A stretch of 64,000 nt of DNA, taken from Yponomeuta sedellus (taxonomy: Eukaryota > Arthropoda > Insecta > Lepidoptera > Yponomeutidae). The notes beneath the pieces are model-generated. The model had not been told where the DNA came from. It did no database searches and was given only the letters and a program-made list of their open reading frames with translations. Shown here in pieces: positions 44,147 to 55,529 of the stretch. The DNA lies in the NCBI GenBank assembly GCA_934045075.1, contig OW203726.1, positions 15,089,037 to 15,153,036 on the forward strand. The letters are read 5' to 3'. The first letter of the stretch is position 1; each line of letters starts with the position of its first letter. A program made the position numbers and the translations under genes.

Positions 44147-44682
44147 GTAAGTTTTATTTCTTACGACCGTAATTTAGTACTTTGCAACACGACTGAGTAC
44201 AGTTTTAATAGTTTTGTAACAATTTAAAATCCCTAACACCATGATAAAACGTTCGTGCCTATAATAACGCTGCCCGGCTAGGTGGCGCAGTGTACCAACT
44301 CGGTGCTTGATTCAAAAAGCGCGTGCTAAGATCTGATAAGGCGAGGGCGGTCGGGGACTTACATCGCCCTCCATTACCGGGCCATTCCAACTTGTTCTCC
44401 TAAAATGAACGGAATTAAAGACTGTGTTTTGAGTCAAATTGCTCCAGTATTGGATTTTGTTCGGTGTAAGGGGCTGAGCGCACTTGAGGGCAATCTAGCA
44501 AAAACGTGAGCGCAGTCCCTTCATGAGCGTGCTACAAACTAAAATGTGCTTCAGTATATTTTATACACTCTATAAAAATCTATGAACAGTTGACCGCCTA
44601 CTCCATCTAATGAGTTGTCCCTTTACCCATCTAGTATAAGTGAAGCTGCTAATAGCCGCTAGCTATCTCATCACGTAGGTAC
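44147..44682. other. Intergenic, no gene seen
   Basis: 44270-44330 has a faint tRNA-head look (gcccggctaggtggcgcagt) but no B-box. Confidence 0.35.
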
Positions 44683-44684
44683 GA

Positions 44685-45032
44685 TGTCAACCCTTTAATA
44701 TCCCCATTGCTGGGGCCCGGGTCTCTTCCTGCATCGCAGGAAGGTTAGACCTTATTCCACCGTGGAAGTCCACGTTGCTGGAGGATTGTAAGTTAGTGGC
44801 GGGTCTTACTGTCAGAAGTTATCAAACAGCCCATTAGGCCTCTGACGCGGCTTAACTACTGCCATTTCATGACAGCTGGCACCAACGGCTTAACGTGCCC
44901 TGCGAAGTACGGAAGCGCTCGGAAAAATGCCACTAGCGGTAGTTACGGGACGGTCACCCATCCTGCACCTGAGCTGTTGCTTAACTCCAGTGATTGATTC
45001 CAATCACTCGGTTCGACTAGGTCACGAGCGCT
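44685..45032 (-). repeat. 5S-headed SINE, copy 8
   Basis: Antisense copy from 'caaccctttaatatccccat' to 'taggtcacgagcgcttc'. Confidence 0.85.
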
Positions 45033-45480
45033 TCTCGTAGGCCACGAGCGGTTTATCACGCAGATGCAAGATTAATTCTATCCTTTGTACATTATCTTTT
45101 GTGCAATAAAGAATTAACAGTAATAAGAATTACAATGCAAATGCCAAAGTTTGTTTTTCGACCGCATGTTAAGTCAACGCTTGTGGGTTTCGGCCCTAAA
45201 TGAGTAGTAAATAGAGAAATTAAAAAATATATATTTCGTAAAGTAGTGACGCAATAGGTATATTTGTGTCGTTGATGTTGGAGTTCATGACAGGCACAAC
45301 AATTAACTTTCCAAAGAAATGGTACACCGTACAATACCTCTTTATTCTACGGAAGCTATGTAATGAAGCAGATTATACTCGTATAGCAGATATATTAATA
45401 AAGTGATGTAATAAGATATACACACATCAACATGGAGCTGATAGTGTATGAACAAAATTTTACAACTTCTGTGCGCATCT
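45033..45480. other. AT-rich intergenic, no gene seen
   Basis: Includes LINE-3'-end-like 'tcttttgtgcaataaagaat' near 45090. Confidence 0.4.
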
Positions 45481-45590
45481 GCCTACCATGCGAGAGATCC
45501 CGGGTTCGAACCCCGGCTGAGGACAAAAAAAGCCCCAGACCTTGGAAGTTTACATGCCTGTATGTTATGTTGTTATGTTACGTTAATAAT
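45481..45590 (+). repeat. tRNA-headed SINE, family E, copy 3 (partial)
   Basis: 'ctaccatgcgagagatcccg' then 'ggttcgaaccccggctgagg', body to 'acatgcctgtatgttatgtt'. Confidence 0.75.
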
Positions 45591-46307
45591 AATAATAATA
45601 GGCAGATTATACATCATTGTCTGTTACATAAAAAAATAAAAAAACTCATAGACTGATCCCAAAATATCTGTTTATTATAAGCTATGTGACGAAGCAGACT
45701 GTTTAGTAAATAATAAGGTAGATCCCAAAATATCTGTTCTGAGGAAGCTATGTAATAAAGCAATTAAGCAGCTTATCTAATTAAGGTAGATAATAATATA
45801 ATGGTTCAGTGTATCCGAGCCGGAAGTCACAGGATATGTTTACAAGGAATACGGATGTAGACCGATACCTGGGCAGCCGGCATTAGCTGAACTACGCTAG
45901 ACTTATCTATAAGCTGATACCACGAATAGAATGCATGGCCAAACAGCATCTATGTAGGTATGCTGAATGCTTTGCCTTTCATGACTGACTAGTTTTGCCA
46001 TAGCCTCTGCTACATATAGTCTGTTAGCTTTTAGCATATACCTCGGACTCTAAAGTAGGCTTCGGTTTTCGCCAATTTTCGCCGATTTTAGTAGTGATGA
46101 TCGAGTTCTGATTTCGAAGTGTCATATTAGTTCCGATATTTCTATTACACGAATATATCCGATTCTATCCGATAGTAGCCGAGTTATGTTATAAAAGCTA
46201 ATGCTGAATGCTTTGCCTTTTATGACTAGTTTTGCCATAGCCTCTGCAATATACACAGCATAAAGCAGCTGCGCCACTGTTTCAAATATATAAATACTAG
46301 CTGTGCC
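45591..46307. other. Intergenic with a diverged direct repeat
   Basis: 45960-46020 and 46200-46260 share 'gctgaatgctttgcctt' and 'tagttttgccatagcctctg' about 240 bp apart. No gene. Confidence 0.45.
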
Positions 46308-46490
46308 CCGCTCTTTCTCGATTTTCCTATGGGAATAATTTTTTTTCCCGCAGCAAAAAGTAGCCTATGTGTTAATTCAGGGTGTCAGGTAACTCTATAC
46401 GAAATGTTACAAAAATCGCTCCAGCGTTTTGACGTAAAGTAACAAACATTCATACTCACAAACTTTCGCCTTTATAATATTAATGTCATA
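46308..46490 (-). repeat. Helitron-like element, antisense
   Basis: The 3' end reads 'actagctgtgccccgctctt' at the left, preceded by T, fitting insertion at a TA/AT site. The body matches 'cttattcccatgggaaaatc' of 43640-43731 on the opposite strand. Confidence 0.65.
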
Positions 46491-46561
46491 CTGCACCTTT
46501 AATAGGGCATTTGTAGTGTAATTTTTTTATTGGGTTTGGACCCTATTTCAAGGTGAAAAAG

Positions 46562-46688
46562 TTCAATTGAATGTGGTACCTAACTATTTACCACATTCAA
46601 TTGAATTTTTATTATTATTATTATTATTTAATGCACTAACCCGTGCTAAGGACAATTTTAATAACCTATTTAGAGGCTAAAAATTCCA
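46562..46688 (-). repeat. Foldback tRNA-SINE fragment next to a hairpin
   Basis: A hairpin at 46562-46605 (ttcaattgaatgtgg, ccacattcaattgaa) precedes an ATT run and a truncated SINE tail plus one arm at 46627-46688. Confidence 0.7.
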
Positions 46689-47061
46689 AACAATCATTGA
46701 CTTGCGAAAATTATATTAACCAGTATAAAAAATGTACCTATCTGGTATAGATTTTTTTAAATAGGGTGTAACAAAATCTCTAAAAATGAATAGTAGTTAG
46801 ATAGATACTCGTAGAGAGTACGATTCATCAAAACGAATAAATTTTGCTATTTTACTAATAATAATAGGCAGATGCTGCATGTGGCAAGCTAAAGACATTA
46901 TGGACATTAGTACTATGTCCAGCAGTGGATTAAGTAATCTAGCATGATGATGATTATGATTTCACTAATAACCCTTGTTGCGTAACAAAGTTACAGCCTG
47001 CGGCATTAAAATGTTTGGAGCAGATATATTTTTTGACTTCATAATTTTCAAGTAGTAAAAG

Positions 47062-47392
47062 TTTTAAAAACCTATTTAGAAGCTTAAAATTCCACCCATG
47101 CCGGGACTCGAACCCGCGATCTCTGGCTACTCGTGCCAGCGCTCTCCCAACTGAGCTAATGGGCAAGTACCAGCGAAATTTCGAACCTCTTTACAGTATT
47201 ATTTACAGGCAGCGCCATCTGGCTGAAGTAATTGTATCACTTGCAGCCCCGAGTACCTAATTTGCAGTTAGGTTTTACATCGGAATGATATCCTGTACTC
47301 ACATGATTATATTATTTTTGTTGCACTAACAAAATTATCATCTGGATACAGCGATATCATTCCGATGTAAAACCTATTTTACAATTGGAACA
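47062..47392 (-). repeat. Foldback tRNA-SINE, long diverged copy
   Basis: Antisense arm, tRNA-like unit (gggactcgaacccgcgatct) and leader, then a decayed tail followed by an inverted leader scrap (gcgatatcattccgatgtaa). Confidence 0.8.
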
Positions 47393-47871
47393 AAATAACT
47401 TCTCGTGATTTGTAAAAATAATCTTTCTTCCAGATATTGTTTTACTATATACCTACGTATTTACAAATCACATAGGTGATTTCACCCTGTAGTAAATGCA
47501 TTATAAGGAATGCTCAAGTCTGAAATCGCTGGAATTGAAAACACATTGGTTAATGTAAGCTTATGTTTGTTATGAAAACATAGGTACTTTGAAAACTGTT
47601 TGGCCTAAGCAGTACAACGCAGCCTGGAAAAACAAACTCTGTAAAAATAAATGACGAAGCCTTACACAATCTTACGGTCTCATTTATAAAAACACAAATC
47701 CTTAAAACGCCGATTGAAGTATTATTTGGTGGGGAGAAGGAAAATACGTAACCACACATTAAAGAAAACGTCCCTGGAATTGTTTTAGTGGAATCGTATT
47801 TTTATAAATAAGGGCGTTAGAACTTAGTTCCTTTCACTCTTTGGCATGAATTTATTCGTTTTATTTATTTT
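47393..47871. other. AT-rich intergenic, no gene seen
   Basis: Nothing supportable. Confidence 0.4.
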
Positions 47872-48256
47872 ACCGCTCGTGGCCTAGTTAAACTGAGTGA
47901 CTAGAATCATTCACCTGAGTTTAGCAACAACAGGCGCGGTCAGGTGCGGGATGGGTGACCTTCCCGCTTCTTTCTATGATCTGAGCTACTGCTAGTGGCA
48001 TTTTTCCGAGCGCTTCCATGCTTCGCAAGGCACGTTAAGTCGTTGGTGCCGGCTGTCATGTAATGTCAGTCGTTAAGCCGTGCCAGAGGCCTTACGGGCG
48101 GCTTGATAACTTCTGACAGTAAGGGCCGTCGCTGCCTAACAATCCTTCACCAACCCGGACTTGGCCCCCGTGGTGTAGTATGGCCTAACCTTCCTGATAT
48201 GCAGGAAGAGACCCGTGCCCCAGGAGTGGGGAGGACATATAAGGGTTGATATCGAT
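47872..48256 (+). repeat. 5S-headed SINE, copy 9
   Basis: Sense copy. An insertion of about 20 bp (gcttctttctatgatctgag) splits 'gaccttccc' from 'ctactgctagtggcat'. Confidence 0.85.
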
Positions 48257-48897
48257 TCAAACGTATTGTAAGCTAAACTTGCTAACCGTGAAGGAAAATA
48301 TCGTGGGGAAACCAGAATTTCTGATGTGTTCACATACCTCAGCACTTAAAATTGCTAATGCTCGGTGGGCACACGTGTTGACTAGGCCCATACTCTCTCT
48401 GTCTCACTTCCTGAGAGAAGGCCTGAACTCAAAAGACTTATATTGCTTCTATGAGCTAAACTAAAATGTTTCCAATTGTATTTGTTACAACAACAAACAT
48501 AACAAAATACCAAAGATCTGTACCTATTATTGGCCGTATAGAGCCATATGGTTTTGATTTAGATTCCCCTCAGCGTAGAGCTATTGCTTCCCATCAAAAA
48601 GGCCACAAAGTAATGGCAGCAAACAAAGGAAGAGAGCAAACAATCTGTAACAACAGATACGAGACTACATATGCCCTTCTGGGGCCCGTCCTTTCCCCCT
48701 TTGTCAATAGCATGACATGACATAAGGTTATTGAGGCACTATAACTGTTAATATGTCAGAGGTTGGCGAGACAAAAGCCTTATGTGTGAGGTATGTGTAG
48801 GTATGTTTTCCATTGTCAAAGTGAAATATCAAAGAAAGGTGTTGTCGAAGATTCAAAATAAAGTTAGGTGGCAGCCTATTTTCATTTAAATGCGTTT
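48257..48897. other. Intergenic with SINE F-type scrap
   Basis: 48292-48425 resembles the SINE body at 19610-19765 (aaatatcgtggggaaacca, cggtgggcacacgtgttgac). Short frames downstream have no recognisable domain. Confidence 0.4.
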
Positions 48898-49135
48898 TTG
48901 ACGACCTCGGTGGCGCAGCGGTGCTGACTGTAAAACCAAAGGTCTCGGATTCGATCCCCGGCCGGGTCAAACTAGGAAACGAACTTTTCTAGTTTGTCTC
49001 GGGTCTTGGATGTTGTCTATGTATTTATTGTATTAAATCTATCGTCGATTTAGCACCGATAACACAAGTCATTTAGTTGTACTTAGTATAGGGCTAACGA
49101 GATCTGTGTAATATGTCCATGAATATTTATTTATT
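48898..49135 (+). repeat. tRNA-headed SINE, family D, copy 2
   Basis: A-box 'tcggtggcgcagcggtgctg' and B-box 'ggattcgatccccggccg' form the head. The body continues 'tgtctcgggtcttggatgtt' to 'ccatgaatatttattta'. Confidence 0.85.
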
Positions 49136-49149
49136 TATGTCCCATGAAC

Positions 49150-49530
49150 AGCGGTGGTAGCTCAGTGAGTAGAAGAATGGACTCGCAAGCGAGTGACCTA
49201 GGGTCGACCCCCCAGTGCGAGCATGTAACACATGTACCATGAGTTTTCATAGTTACGTACGTAATTTCATAGTTACATTTGCGAATTCGTAGTCGCAATA
49301 CCACACGCTGGAAGGAAAACATCGTGAGTGAACCCGCGGCTTGGTGCTCCGCATGTATTGACTAGTCATTCCTGTGGGCTAAGCCGACTAAGCAGTTAGG
49401 TGCTGGGCAAGCCTACACCATCTAAAACCGCGTCCCAGGCACTACATCATCCGAGTGGTCCCTTTACCCATCTATTGTGAGTGAAGATGCCACTGGACGC
49501 TGTATAAATCATCTCATTACGTTAGTGCAA
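49150..49530 (+). repeat. tRNA-headed SINE, family F
   Basis: Head 'agcggtggtagctcagtgag' and 'agggtcgaccccccagtgcg'. Body 'cctgtgggctaagccgacta' and 'gtcccaggcactacatcatc'. Lacks the hairpin insertion seen at 6401-6558. Confidence 0.8.
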
Positions 49531-49708
49531 AGGCCAATGTTATGTCCCATTGCAGGGCACAGGTCTTCTCTCAGAGAGAAGGGTGGTTATATTCTCTTTG
49601 GTGTGAGCTTAATTCGGATTGGCAAGTTCAACCGCTGAGGTACCTGATCACCTCAGACCCTCAGGTCTGATGTTTTCCTTCACAATAAGCGAGTGGTATT
49701 GTTACTAT

Positions 49709-50077
49709 GGTATCAACCCTTGTATGTCCCCACTGCTGGGGCACGGGTCTCTTCCTGCATCGCAGGAAGGTTAGGCCATACTCCACCACGGGGGCCAAGT
49801 CCGGGTTGGTGGAGGATTGTAAGACAGTGGCAGGTCTTACTGTCAGAAGTTATCAAGCCGCCTATAAGGCCTCCGACATGGCTTTACGACTGCCATTACA
49901 TGACAACCGGCACCAACGGCTTAGCGTGCCTTGCGAAGCACGGAAGCGCTCGGAAAAAATGCCACTAGCGGTAGTCGCGGAACGGTCACCCATCCTGCAC
50001 CTGACCGCGCCTGTTGTTGCTTAACCAAGTGATTGATCCCAATCACTCGGTTCGAGTAGGCCACGAGCGCTTCTAGC
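49709..50077 (-). repeat. 5S-headed SINE, copy 10, with TSD
   Basis: 14-bp duplications GGTATTGTTACTAT (49695-49708) and GGTATTGCTACTAT (50078-50091), one mismatch. Antisense full copy. Confidence 0.92.
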
Positions 50078-50119
50078 GGTATTGCTACTATAACTTGCAA
50101 ATGTACGTAGCTTAGAAAA

Positions 50120-50215
50120 CAAATTCATTGTTATAAGCTCGGGGTTCGAACTCATGACCTCCCGTATGTGAGACCGGCGTTCTAGCGCTGCGCTACAAAT
50201 GCAATGATTAGATTT
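50120..50215 (-). repeat. tRNA-like SINE head fragment
   Basis: 'ggggttcgaactcatgacct' and 'ctagcgctgcgctacaaatg' are the complements of a B-box and an A-box region. Confidence 0.55.
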
Positions 50216-50257
50216 GTAGATATATAGATATTGTGTTTACTGCGAGCAATCCATTCT

Positions 50258-50535
50258 AAAATCGATATCAAAAAGGACCTCACTTTATACACCGAAGTAT
50301 GCCGAGAACGGATCCTCTATACCCAAATAACTCATATATTCCCGTTGAGATGGAGGAAGTCGTTCGCCGTTCGACTGTGCATTGTATCCTCCGCTGGAGA
50401 TGTCCCGATAGCTTTAACATCGGAATGGTGAAGAAGAATGGAGTAAATCTTCAGCTATTTGGAAAGGGTAAACTGAGGGCCATAACTTTTTCGGGCTCCT
50501 CTGATATCATCCGAGGCCGGGCTCTAACTGAATAA
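50258..50535 (+). CDS. Unidentified open frame, about 78 codons from ATG at 50299
   Basis: From ATG 50299 the frame encodes a soluble-looking protein (VEMEEVVRRSTVHCILRWRC, later GKGKLRAITFSGSSDIIRGR) and ends at TAA 50533-50535. The composition looks more protein-like than the AT-rich flanks, but I recognise no family. It sits between SINE remnants and has no convincing splice sites, so it may be an unknown transposon fragment. Confidence 0.2.
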
Positions 50536-50958
50536 ATAAGACAATGTATTGTATTTACGAGCCGCGTAAAGGTCAAAGTTTTACTCTTTGTATTTGAAAT
50601 TAATTCTATTATGATTACATTGCCGCCTCTAATAAAAGACGCTAGAAAGCTTTTAAGCGTTGTTTGCTGGCTTTTGTTACGGTTTCTTTCTGCTTAATCA
50701 GGCAGCATCGCAATGGTTCTACTTACCTTTAAGATAAGATAAGAATATTATTTATAGTACACACCAGAAAATAATTACAGAAACAACAGTTACAAAAGAA
50801 GAGGTACAATAACAGAGGTACTTTACTTAATATGTTTCATGACAGCTTCACAGTTAGGCTCTGTTGGAAATGTCTCAATTTACTTAACTTTATAGTATAT
50901 TGCACTCATAAAAAAGCACACAATTGTAAAAATTAAAAAGTGTACATTTCATCTACTA
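50536..50958. other. AT-rich intergenic, no gene seen
   Basis: Nothing supportable. Confidence 0.4.
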
Positions 50959-50960
50959 TA

Positions 50961-51358
50961 CAGGGTGTCTCATTCAAATCGGTCAGTATGGGAAAGTCTG
51001 AAACTATAAGACATACAAAGATCTGTTCTGAGGAACCATGTCATCGATTTTAATAACAAGAAAAACTGCATTCATACATTTTAAAAAACATCTGTACTCC
51101 GTTCGGGAATCGAACCCGGTTGTTTTGAAAAAAAAAAGCCCACACTATTTCTATTTAGATATCGATTGTGTAGGTCTTAAGCAGTAAATGTCTGTATGAA
51201 ACATGATGTCTAAAATGAATAAAATGCATGTTTTTTAAAATGTATGAATGCAGTTTTTCTTGTTATCAAAATCGATGACATGGTTCCTCAGAACAGATCT
51301 TCGTATGTCTTATAGTTTCAGACTTTCCCATACTGACCGATTTGAATGAGACACTCTG
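50961..51358. mobile_element. MITE with 131-bp terminal inverted repeats and TA duplication
   Basis: Arms 50961-51091 and 51228-51358 are near-perfect reverse complements, starting CAGGGTGTCTCATTC and ending GAATGAGACACTCTG. TA flanks both sides, the usual Tc1/mariner target. The 136-bp interior has no coding capacity. Confidence 0.88.
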
Positions 51359-51654
51359 TATAATTATGCTTCTTAAGGTGTCGATGGCAGAACAATTCTC
51401 ACCAAAGAAACATTAAACAGTTACGGCCCAGAACTTTGACTATTTGATATTTATTGAAGACAAGCATTAGATTTTACGTACTTGCCTGTTAATTGTTCTG
51501 TCACCAAACATAGTCCTGGAACATGTTACTAGTCGCGGCCCAATTGTCCTATCAGTCCTCGTCATAGCGTATCGATGGCAAGGCATGTAGTGAAAGCGTT
51601 CCACCAGTTAGGTACATACTTTTTTGTTTTTACCCTGAGTCATGGGTTAAGCTT
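51359..51654. other. Intergenic, no gene seen
   Basis: Nothing supportable. Confidence 0.35.
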
Positions 51655-51910
51655 ACCTGCCTACAGCTTTAACCCCCTTAAACCAGTTCGGCTTTCATAA
51701 GCGCCTAGCGGTGTCATTCGCAGATTCAGCAATCAAGCGCACGGTCCGGTCCTCGTCTAGTAGGCCACATGTGCCCTGCGGCGCTAACCGCTCTCGGCGG
51801 AATGTCGAGGGTGATATATTACCTACAGCGCGACGCCGCGACCGTTGTCATCTGCCTGTCCAGCGAGCCCGCGCTGTCATCAAGCAGACGGTAGCTTTCG
51901 GTGAACTGAA
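51655..51910 (-). other. GC-rich block with exon-like frames
   Basis: On the - strand 51905-51823 follows a strong acceptor (cattgtttctttcag) and encodes FTESYRLLDDSAGSLDRQMT then TVAASRC, with 21 of 27 third positions G or C, ending at AG then GTAATA. A second frame continues through the same block, including GTCGLLDEDRTVRLIAESAN, to a stop. One may be a host exon, or the whole block may be a fragment of an unrecognised repeat. I cannot decide between these. Confidence 0.3.
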
Positions 51911-53414
51911 AGAAACAATGTGACATTTCTTCTGTAATATACCTTTTGGTTTTCGGAACGACTAATTATGTTTACAGGCATACGTTAGACATTTTAAACA
52001 TCATATTGTTTTGTAATAGTACATTATGGTACTAGTGTGTAACACTGGTGATTACCGCCGATTTTTTATTTTCCGCGCATAGTATTTGCGCCTATTCTGC
52101 CACGCACAAAATGGGGAATTCACAGTTTTTTTTATTACAGAGAAAACAAAAGTTATATTTGAGTTTCATTTATTAAACACGTACGAGTTAAAATTATCTA
52201 TTTAAATAAGAATTTGCATGAAATGAGCAAGCAATAGGAACATAAATTTATTTGTTCTATTGAACACGATCTTTTTTTTAATAAAAACTTTTTTAAGAAC
52301 AAAGCAACTAAACAAATAAAATTAGAAAAAAAAGTCTATAACTCTATAGTGAGTTATAGCAATGAAAAAGTCACAGTTTGATTATGGGTGTCATTCTGTG
52401 CCTGATTGCGGTGACCATAGAGCCACTATATGAGCAAGTGTGTTGAAAAATAATGTTTAATACAGTTGCTCAAAAAGTGGCATATTGCAGGGACGTATAG
52501 CGTGCGGGATGTGGGCTATTACACACTCGTGCTTTTTTTTACCTTTCCCGCACTCGTGCGTTTTCTTTCCCAACTGTCAAAATAATGTCTATTAAAAACA
52601 AAAATCAACCATGAAGATTTTACTAAAAAAATTCATAGTTTTTATAAGTTTTTATGAGCTACGAAATTGTTTCAATATCAGATTTAATGATTTGATTGAA
52701 TGAGTTAAGTTAGGTTTCATTTCATTTCATCTCATTAAATTTCATTTTCATTTCATATCAATAAAAAAAATCTACTGAAGACTTGACTGTATGGGCATAG
52801 TTCCCTTTGCTTACTAGAATGGGTGAAGAAAAAAAATCTCTGCTTATATTTTTTTACGGTTGGCGCCATTTTTCAAAAAATATTTCTTTATTAAATTGCT
52901 TCTTTTTTTCGCAACTGTATTAAAAATAGTCGTTCAGTACATGTGCGGAACCGTCATTGCAACTTGTTCAGACTGTCAACCCTCGCCTTCGGCTGCGCCT
53001 CGGCTCGGGTAGACATTTGTTGGAACTTTTTGCAATGACAGCCTTTCCGCACTTGTAATGAAATATACTATTTTCGTGTGTTTGTTATCGAAATCTTCCG
53101 ATACAGATATACAGATTTTTGAGATTTTTTTTGTGTAAAATTTTTAGATCTGAGAATAGGTTGCAGTCTATTTAATATCGTAAAACAACGTTTGCGAGGT
53201 ACCTGGTAGTCTAATATATAAAAATATCGTGTCACGGATTTTACAATACGGCTTCACAGATTTTCATGAATTTGTTTTAGAATTGTGTGATTAAATGTGT
53301 ATACCTGGTAGGTTGAATGTGTATACTTAGTGAAAATAGGTCGTAGGGAAATTCTTAGACCTACCAAGATGATTAATTAATATGGTTTGAGTCGGGTGGT
53401 TATCATATATATTC
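51911..53414. other. AT-rich intergenic, no gene seen
   Basis: Contains 'tttcccgcactcgtgcg' at 52544 and 'tttccgcacttgtaatgaaa' near 53045, words seen at the ends of insect MITEs. I could not delimit an element. Confidence 0.4.
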
Positions 53415-53650
53415 CAAGCGGTGGTAGCACAGCTATATAGCTGTAGAACCTCACATTCGGCAGGTGGTGGGTTTTACTTTGTTTATGGACATTTGTGAAG
53501 TCGTTTTAGCAATACGCTTGATGTGAAGAAAAACATCGTGGAGAAATCTGAGTGTACAAGGTGTTCACATAACTCAGCGCTTGGAATCGCTTATCCGCGG
53601 TGGGCACGCAAAATAATTGTTTCCATACTTTCTCTCTGAGAAACGGTGCA
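53415..53650 (+). repeat. SINE F-type copy, diverged
   Basis: Head 'agcggtggtagcacagctat', body 'gaagaaaaacatcgtggaga' to 'gcggtgggcacgcaaaa'. Confidence 0.65.
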
Positions 53651-53759
53651 TATATGAAGTGTTTATACGTCTTGTAATTGGACGTATAAACACTTCATAA
53701 AAAAATGTTTTATTGTTATTTTAAGCATAAAATTTTATACTAATATAGAAATAAAAATG

Positions 53760-53967
53760 AAGCGCTCGTAACCTAGTCGAACCGAGTGATTGGAATTAAT
53801 CACTTTAATTAAGCAACAACAGGCGCTGTCAGGTGTTAGATGGGTGACAGTCCCGTAACTACCGCTAGCGGCATTTTTCCGAGCGCTTCCGTACTTCGCA
53901 AGGCACGTTAAGCCGTTGGTGCCGGCTGTCATGTAATGGCAGTCGTTAAGCCACGTCAGAGGCCTTC
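53760..53967 (+). repeat. 5S-headed SINE, copy 11 (3' truncated)
   Basis: Sense copy from 'agcgctcgtaacctagtcga' to 'aagccacgtcagaggcctt'. Confidence 0.85.
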
Positions 53968-54264
53968 AGTTCTCTCATTGTACCTGATAAAGCTTAAATC
54001 GCGAACGAGATAAGATACCTCGCCTGTTGCTGATGTTTTGTAGAGGCTAATTGAAATGTGTCTCGTTCGAGACATCTTCTCGCAGCCGCGGGAAACTTCG
54101 AGGGCCGCGTTCCACAAGAAGTTATTATTACGAAACTTCTTGACAAGCCCTTTAAAAACTCTTAAGGAAAATGTTATGACATCTCATCATTTCGTTAATG
54201 TTTCTATTATTAATTGTAACTGAGTAGGACAATATACATTTAGCAGCAGATAATGGCTAATAAT

Positions 54265-54344
54265 AATTGGAATCAATCACTTGAGTTAAGCAACAACAGG
54301 CGCGGTCAGGTGTAGGGTGGGTGACCGTCCCGTGACTACCGCTA
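54265..54344 (+). repeat. 5S-headed SINE, head fragment
   Basis: Only the 5S-like part survives: 'ttgagttaagcaacaacagg' to 'gggtgaccgtcccgtgacta'. Confidence 0.75.
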
Positions 54345-54852
54345 GTTTATGGAGGGAAAGGACGTTGATTATTGTAGATGGAACATTTTACTGAAAGAAT
54401 ACATTTCTTTATTTAAAAATGAATTTAAACTGCATTTATGATTTTTAAATAAACGATCTTATGTGCTTTAGTCTCCGACTCTAGAATTAACATACATACA
54501 GAGCATGCAGCTTTAGATAATTATGATACAACAAGAAACAATGATCCTTGGATGACGTAGGTACCTATTAATACGCTAAGCAGTACTAACTAGCAAAACC
54601 AAGGGAAGAAAATTATATGTTCTCTCATAACGCGTCTTTGAAAAAAATGAGCATTATAAATCTTAACTCGTAGAACCTACTGCACTTGACAGTAGCGAAA
54701 AAGAGCTACTTAATTTATTAAGATTAATATAAACGATGCTCACTTTTTTCAATGATGCATTATAAAAGAAATCAGATCTTCTTTTATAACACGTCTGTGG
54801 AAAAAGTGAACATTATAAATCTTAATAAATGTAGTAGCTCTATTTAGACTTC
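54345..54852. other. AT-rich intergenic with weak inverted words
   Basis: 'aaaatgagcattataaatct' and 'aaagtgaacattataaatct' recur in direct orientation 190 bp apart. 'gatgctcacttttttcaatg' is an inverted relative. Possibly a decayed MITE. Confidence 0.4.
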
Positions 54853-55075
54853 TTTTTCGTCTTCTTCAGGCTATATTAATCCACTGGTGGACATAGCCCT
54901 CCCCTAATGAGCGCAAGGTTGTGCCATCATTGGGGGGTAGTGCTCATAATCCCTGCAGGGGGCGCTGCTGCCCACCCCCCGGTTTGTATCCCTTAGTCGC
55001 CTTTTACGACACCCGCGGGTAGACTTTGGTTGGTGCTATTCTCTAGGCCGACACCACACAGTATTTAGACTTAGG
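54853..55075 (-). repeat. Probable LINE 3' end, family G, copy 2
   Basis: Antisense to 28400-28680: 'aggctatattaatccactgg' to 'ctctaggccgacaccacaca'. Confidence 0.65.
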
Positions 55076-55082
55076 ACCAATA

Positions 55083-55179
55083 ATTTATTTTTAATGCACT
55101 AACCCGTGCTAAGGACACATTTAAATATGGACAAATAAGGCATGGGTGGAATTTTTAGCTTCTAAATAGGTTTTTAAAC
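55083..55179 (-). repeat. Foldback tRNA-SINE, minimal copy
   Basis: Tail at left, 'ggcatgggtggaatttttag' and one arm at right. The other arm is mostly lost. Confidence 0.75.
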
Positions 55180-55338
55180 TTTAAAGCAGTTTTGCTAAAA
55201 CGGTTGTTTTGAGCGAAAATCTATTAAAGTCCTAGGTTGTTCATCCTAGGATCTAGACTGAAGGTTCTTAAAATAGTTGTCACAGATTCTTAAAATAGTT
55301 GACATCTTTGAACTAAAGCATTCGTAAGCACAACACAT

Positions 55339-55520
55339 TGTAGACTTTTAGTCCGGATTTACTTACGGGTGTTGTTATATCGGAAAAGTCCGACCAGGTT
55401 TCGCTCCGATTCGCTCTGCTCTCTTCTCACCATGATTAAGCTCTGCTAATCGGAGCGAAAACTGGTCGGACTTTTCCGATATAACAACAACCATAAATAA
55501 ATCTGGACTAAAAGTGTACA
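55339..55520. repeat. Imperfect ~75-bp-arm inverted repeat
   Basis: Arms pair 'gttgttatatcggaaaagtc' with 'gacttttccgatataacaac', and 'tcgctccgatt' with 'aatcggagcga'. Spacer of about 30 bp. MITE-like, no coding capacity. Confidence 0.8.
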
Positions 55521-55529
55521 GATTATAAT

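Noticed and set aside
48466..48720. 84-codon frame on the + strand
   Set aside because: No motif, no splice context, and it lies between SINE remnants.
50258..50535. Assignment of this frame to a known host family
   Set aside because: I could not match it to any family. It is listed only as a low-confidence frame.
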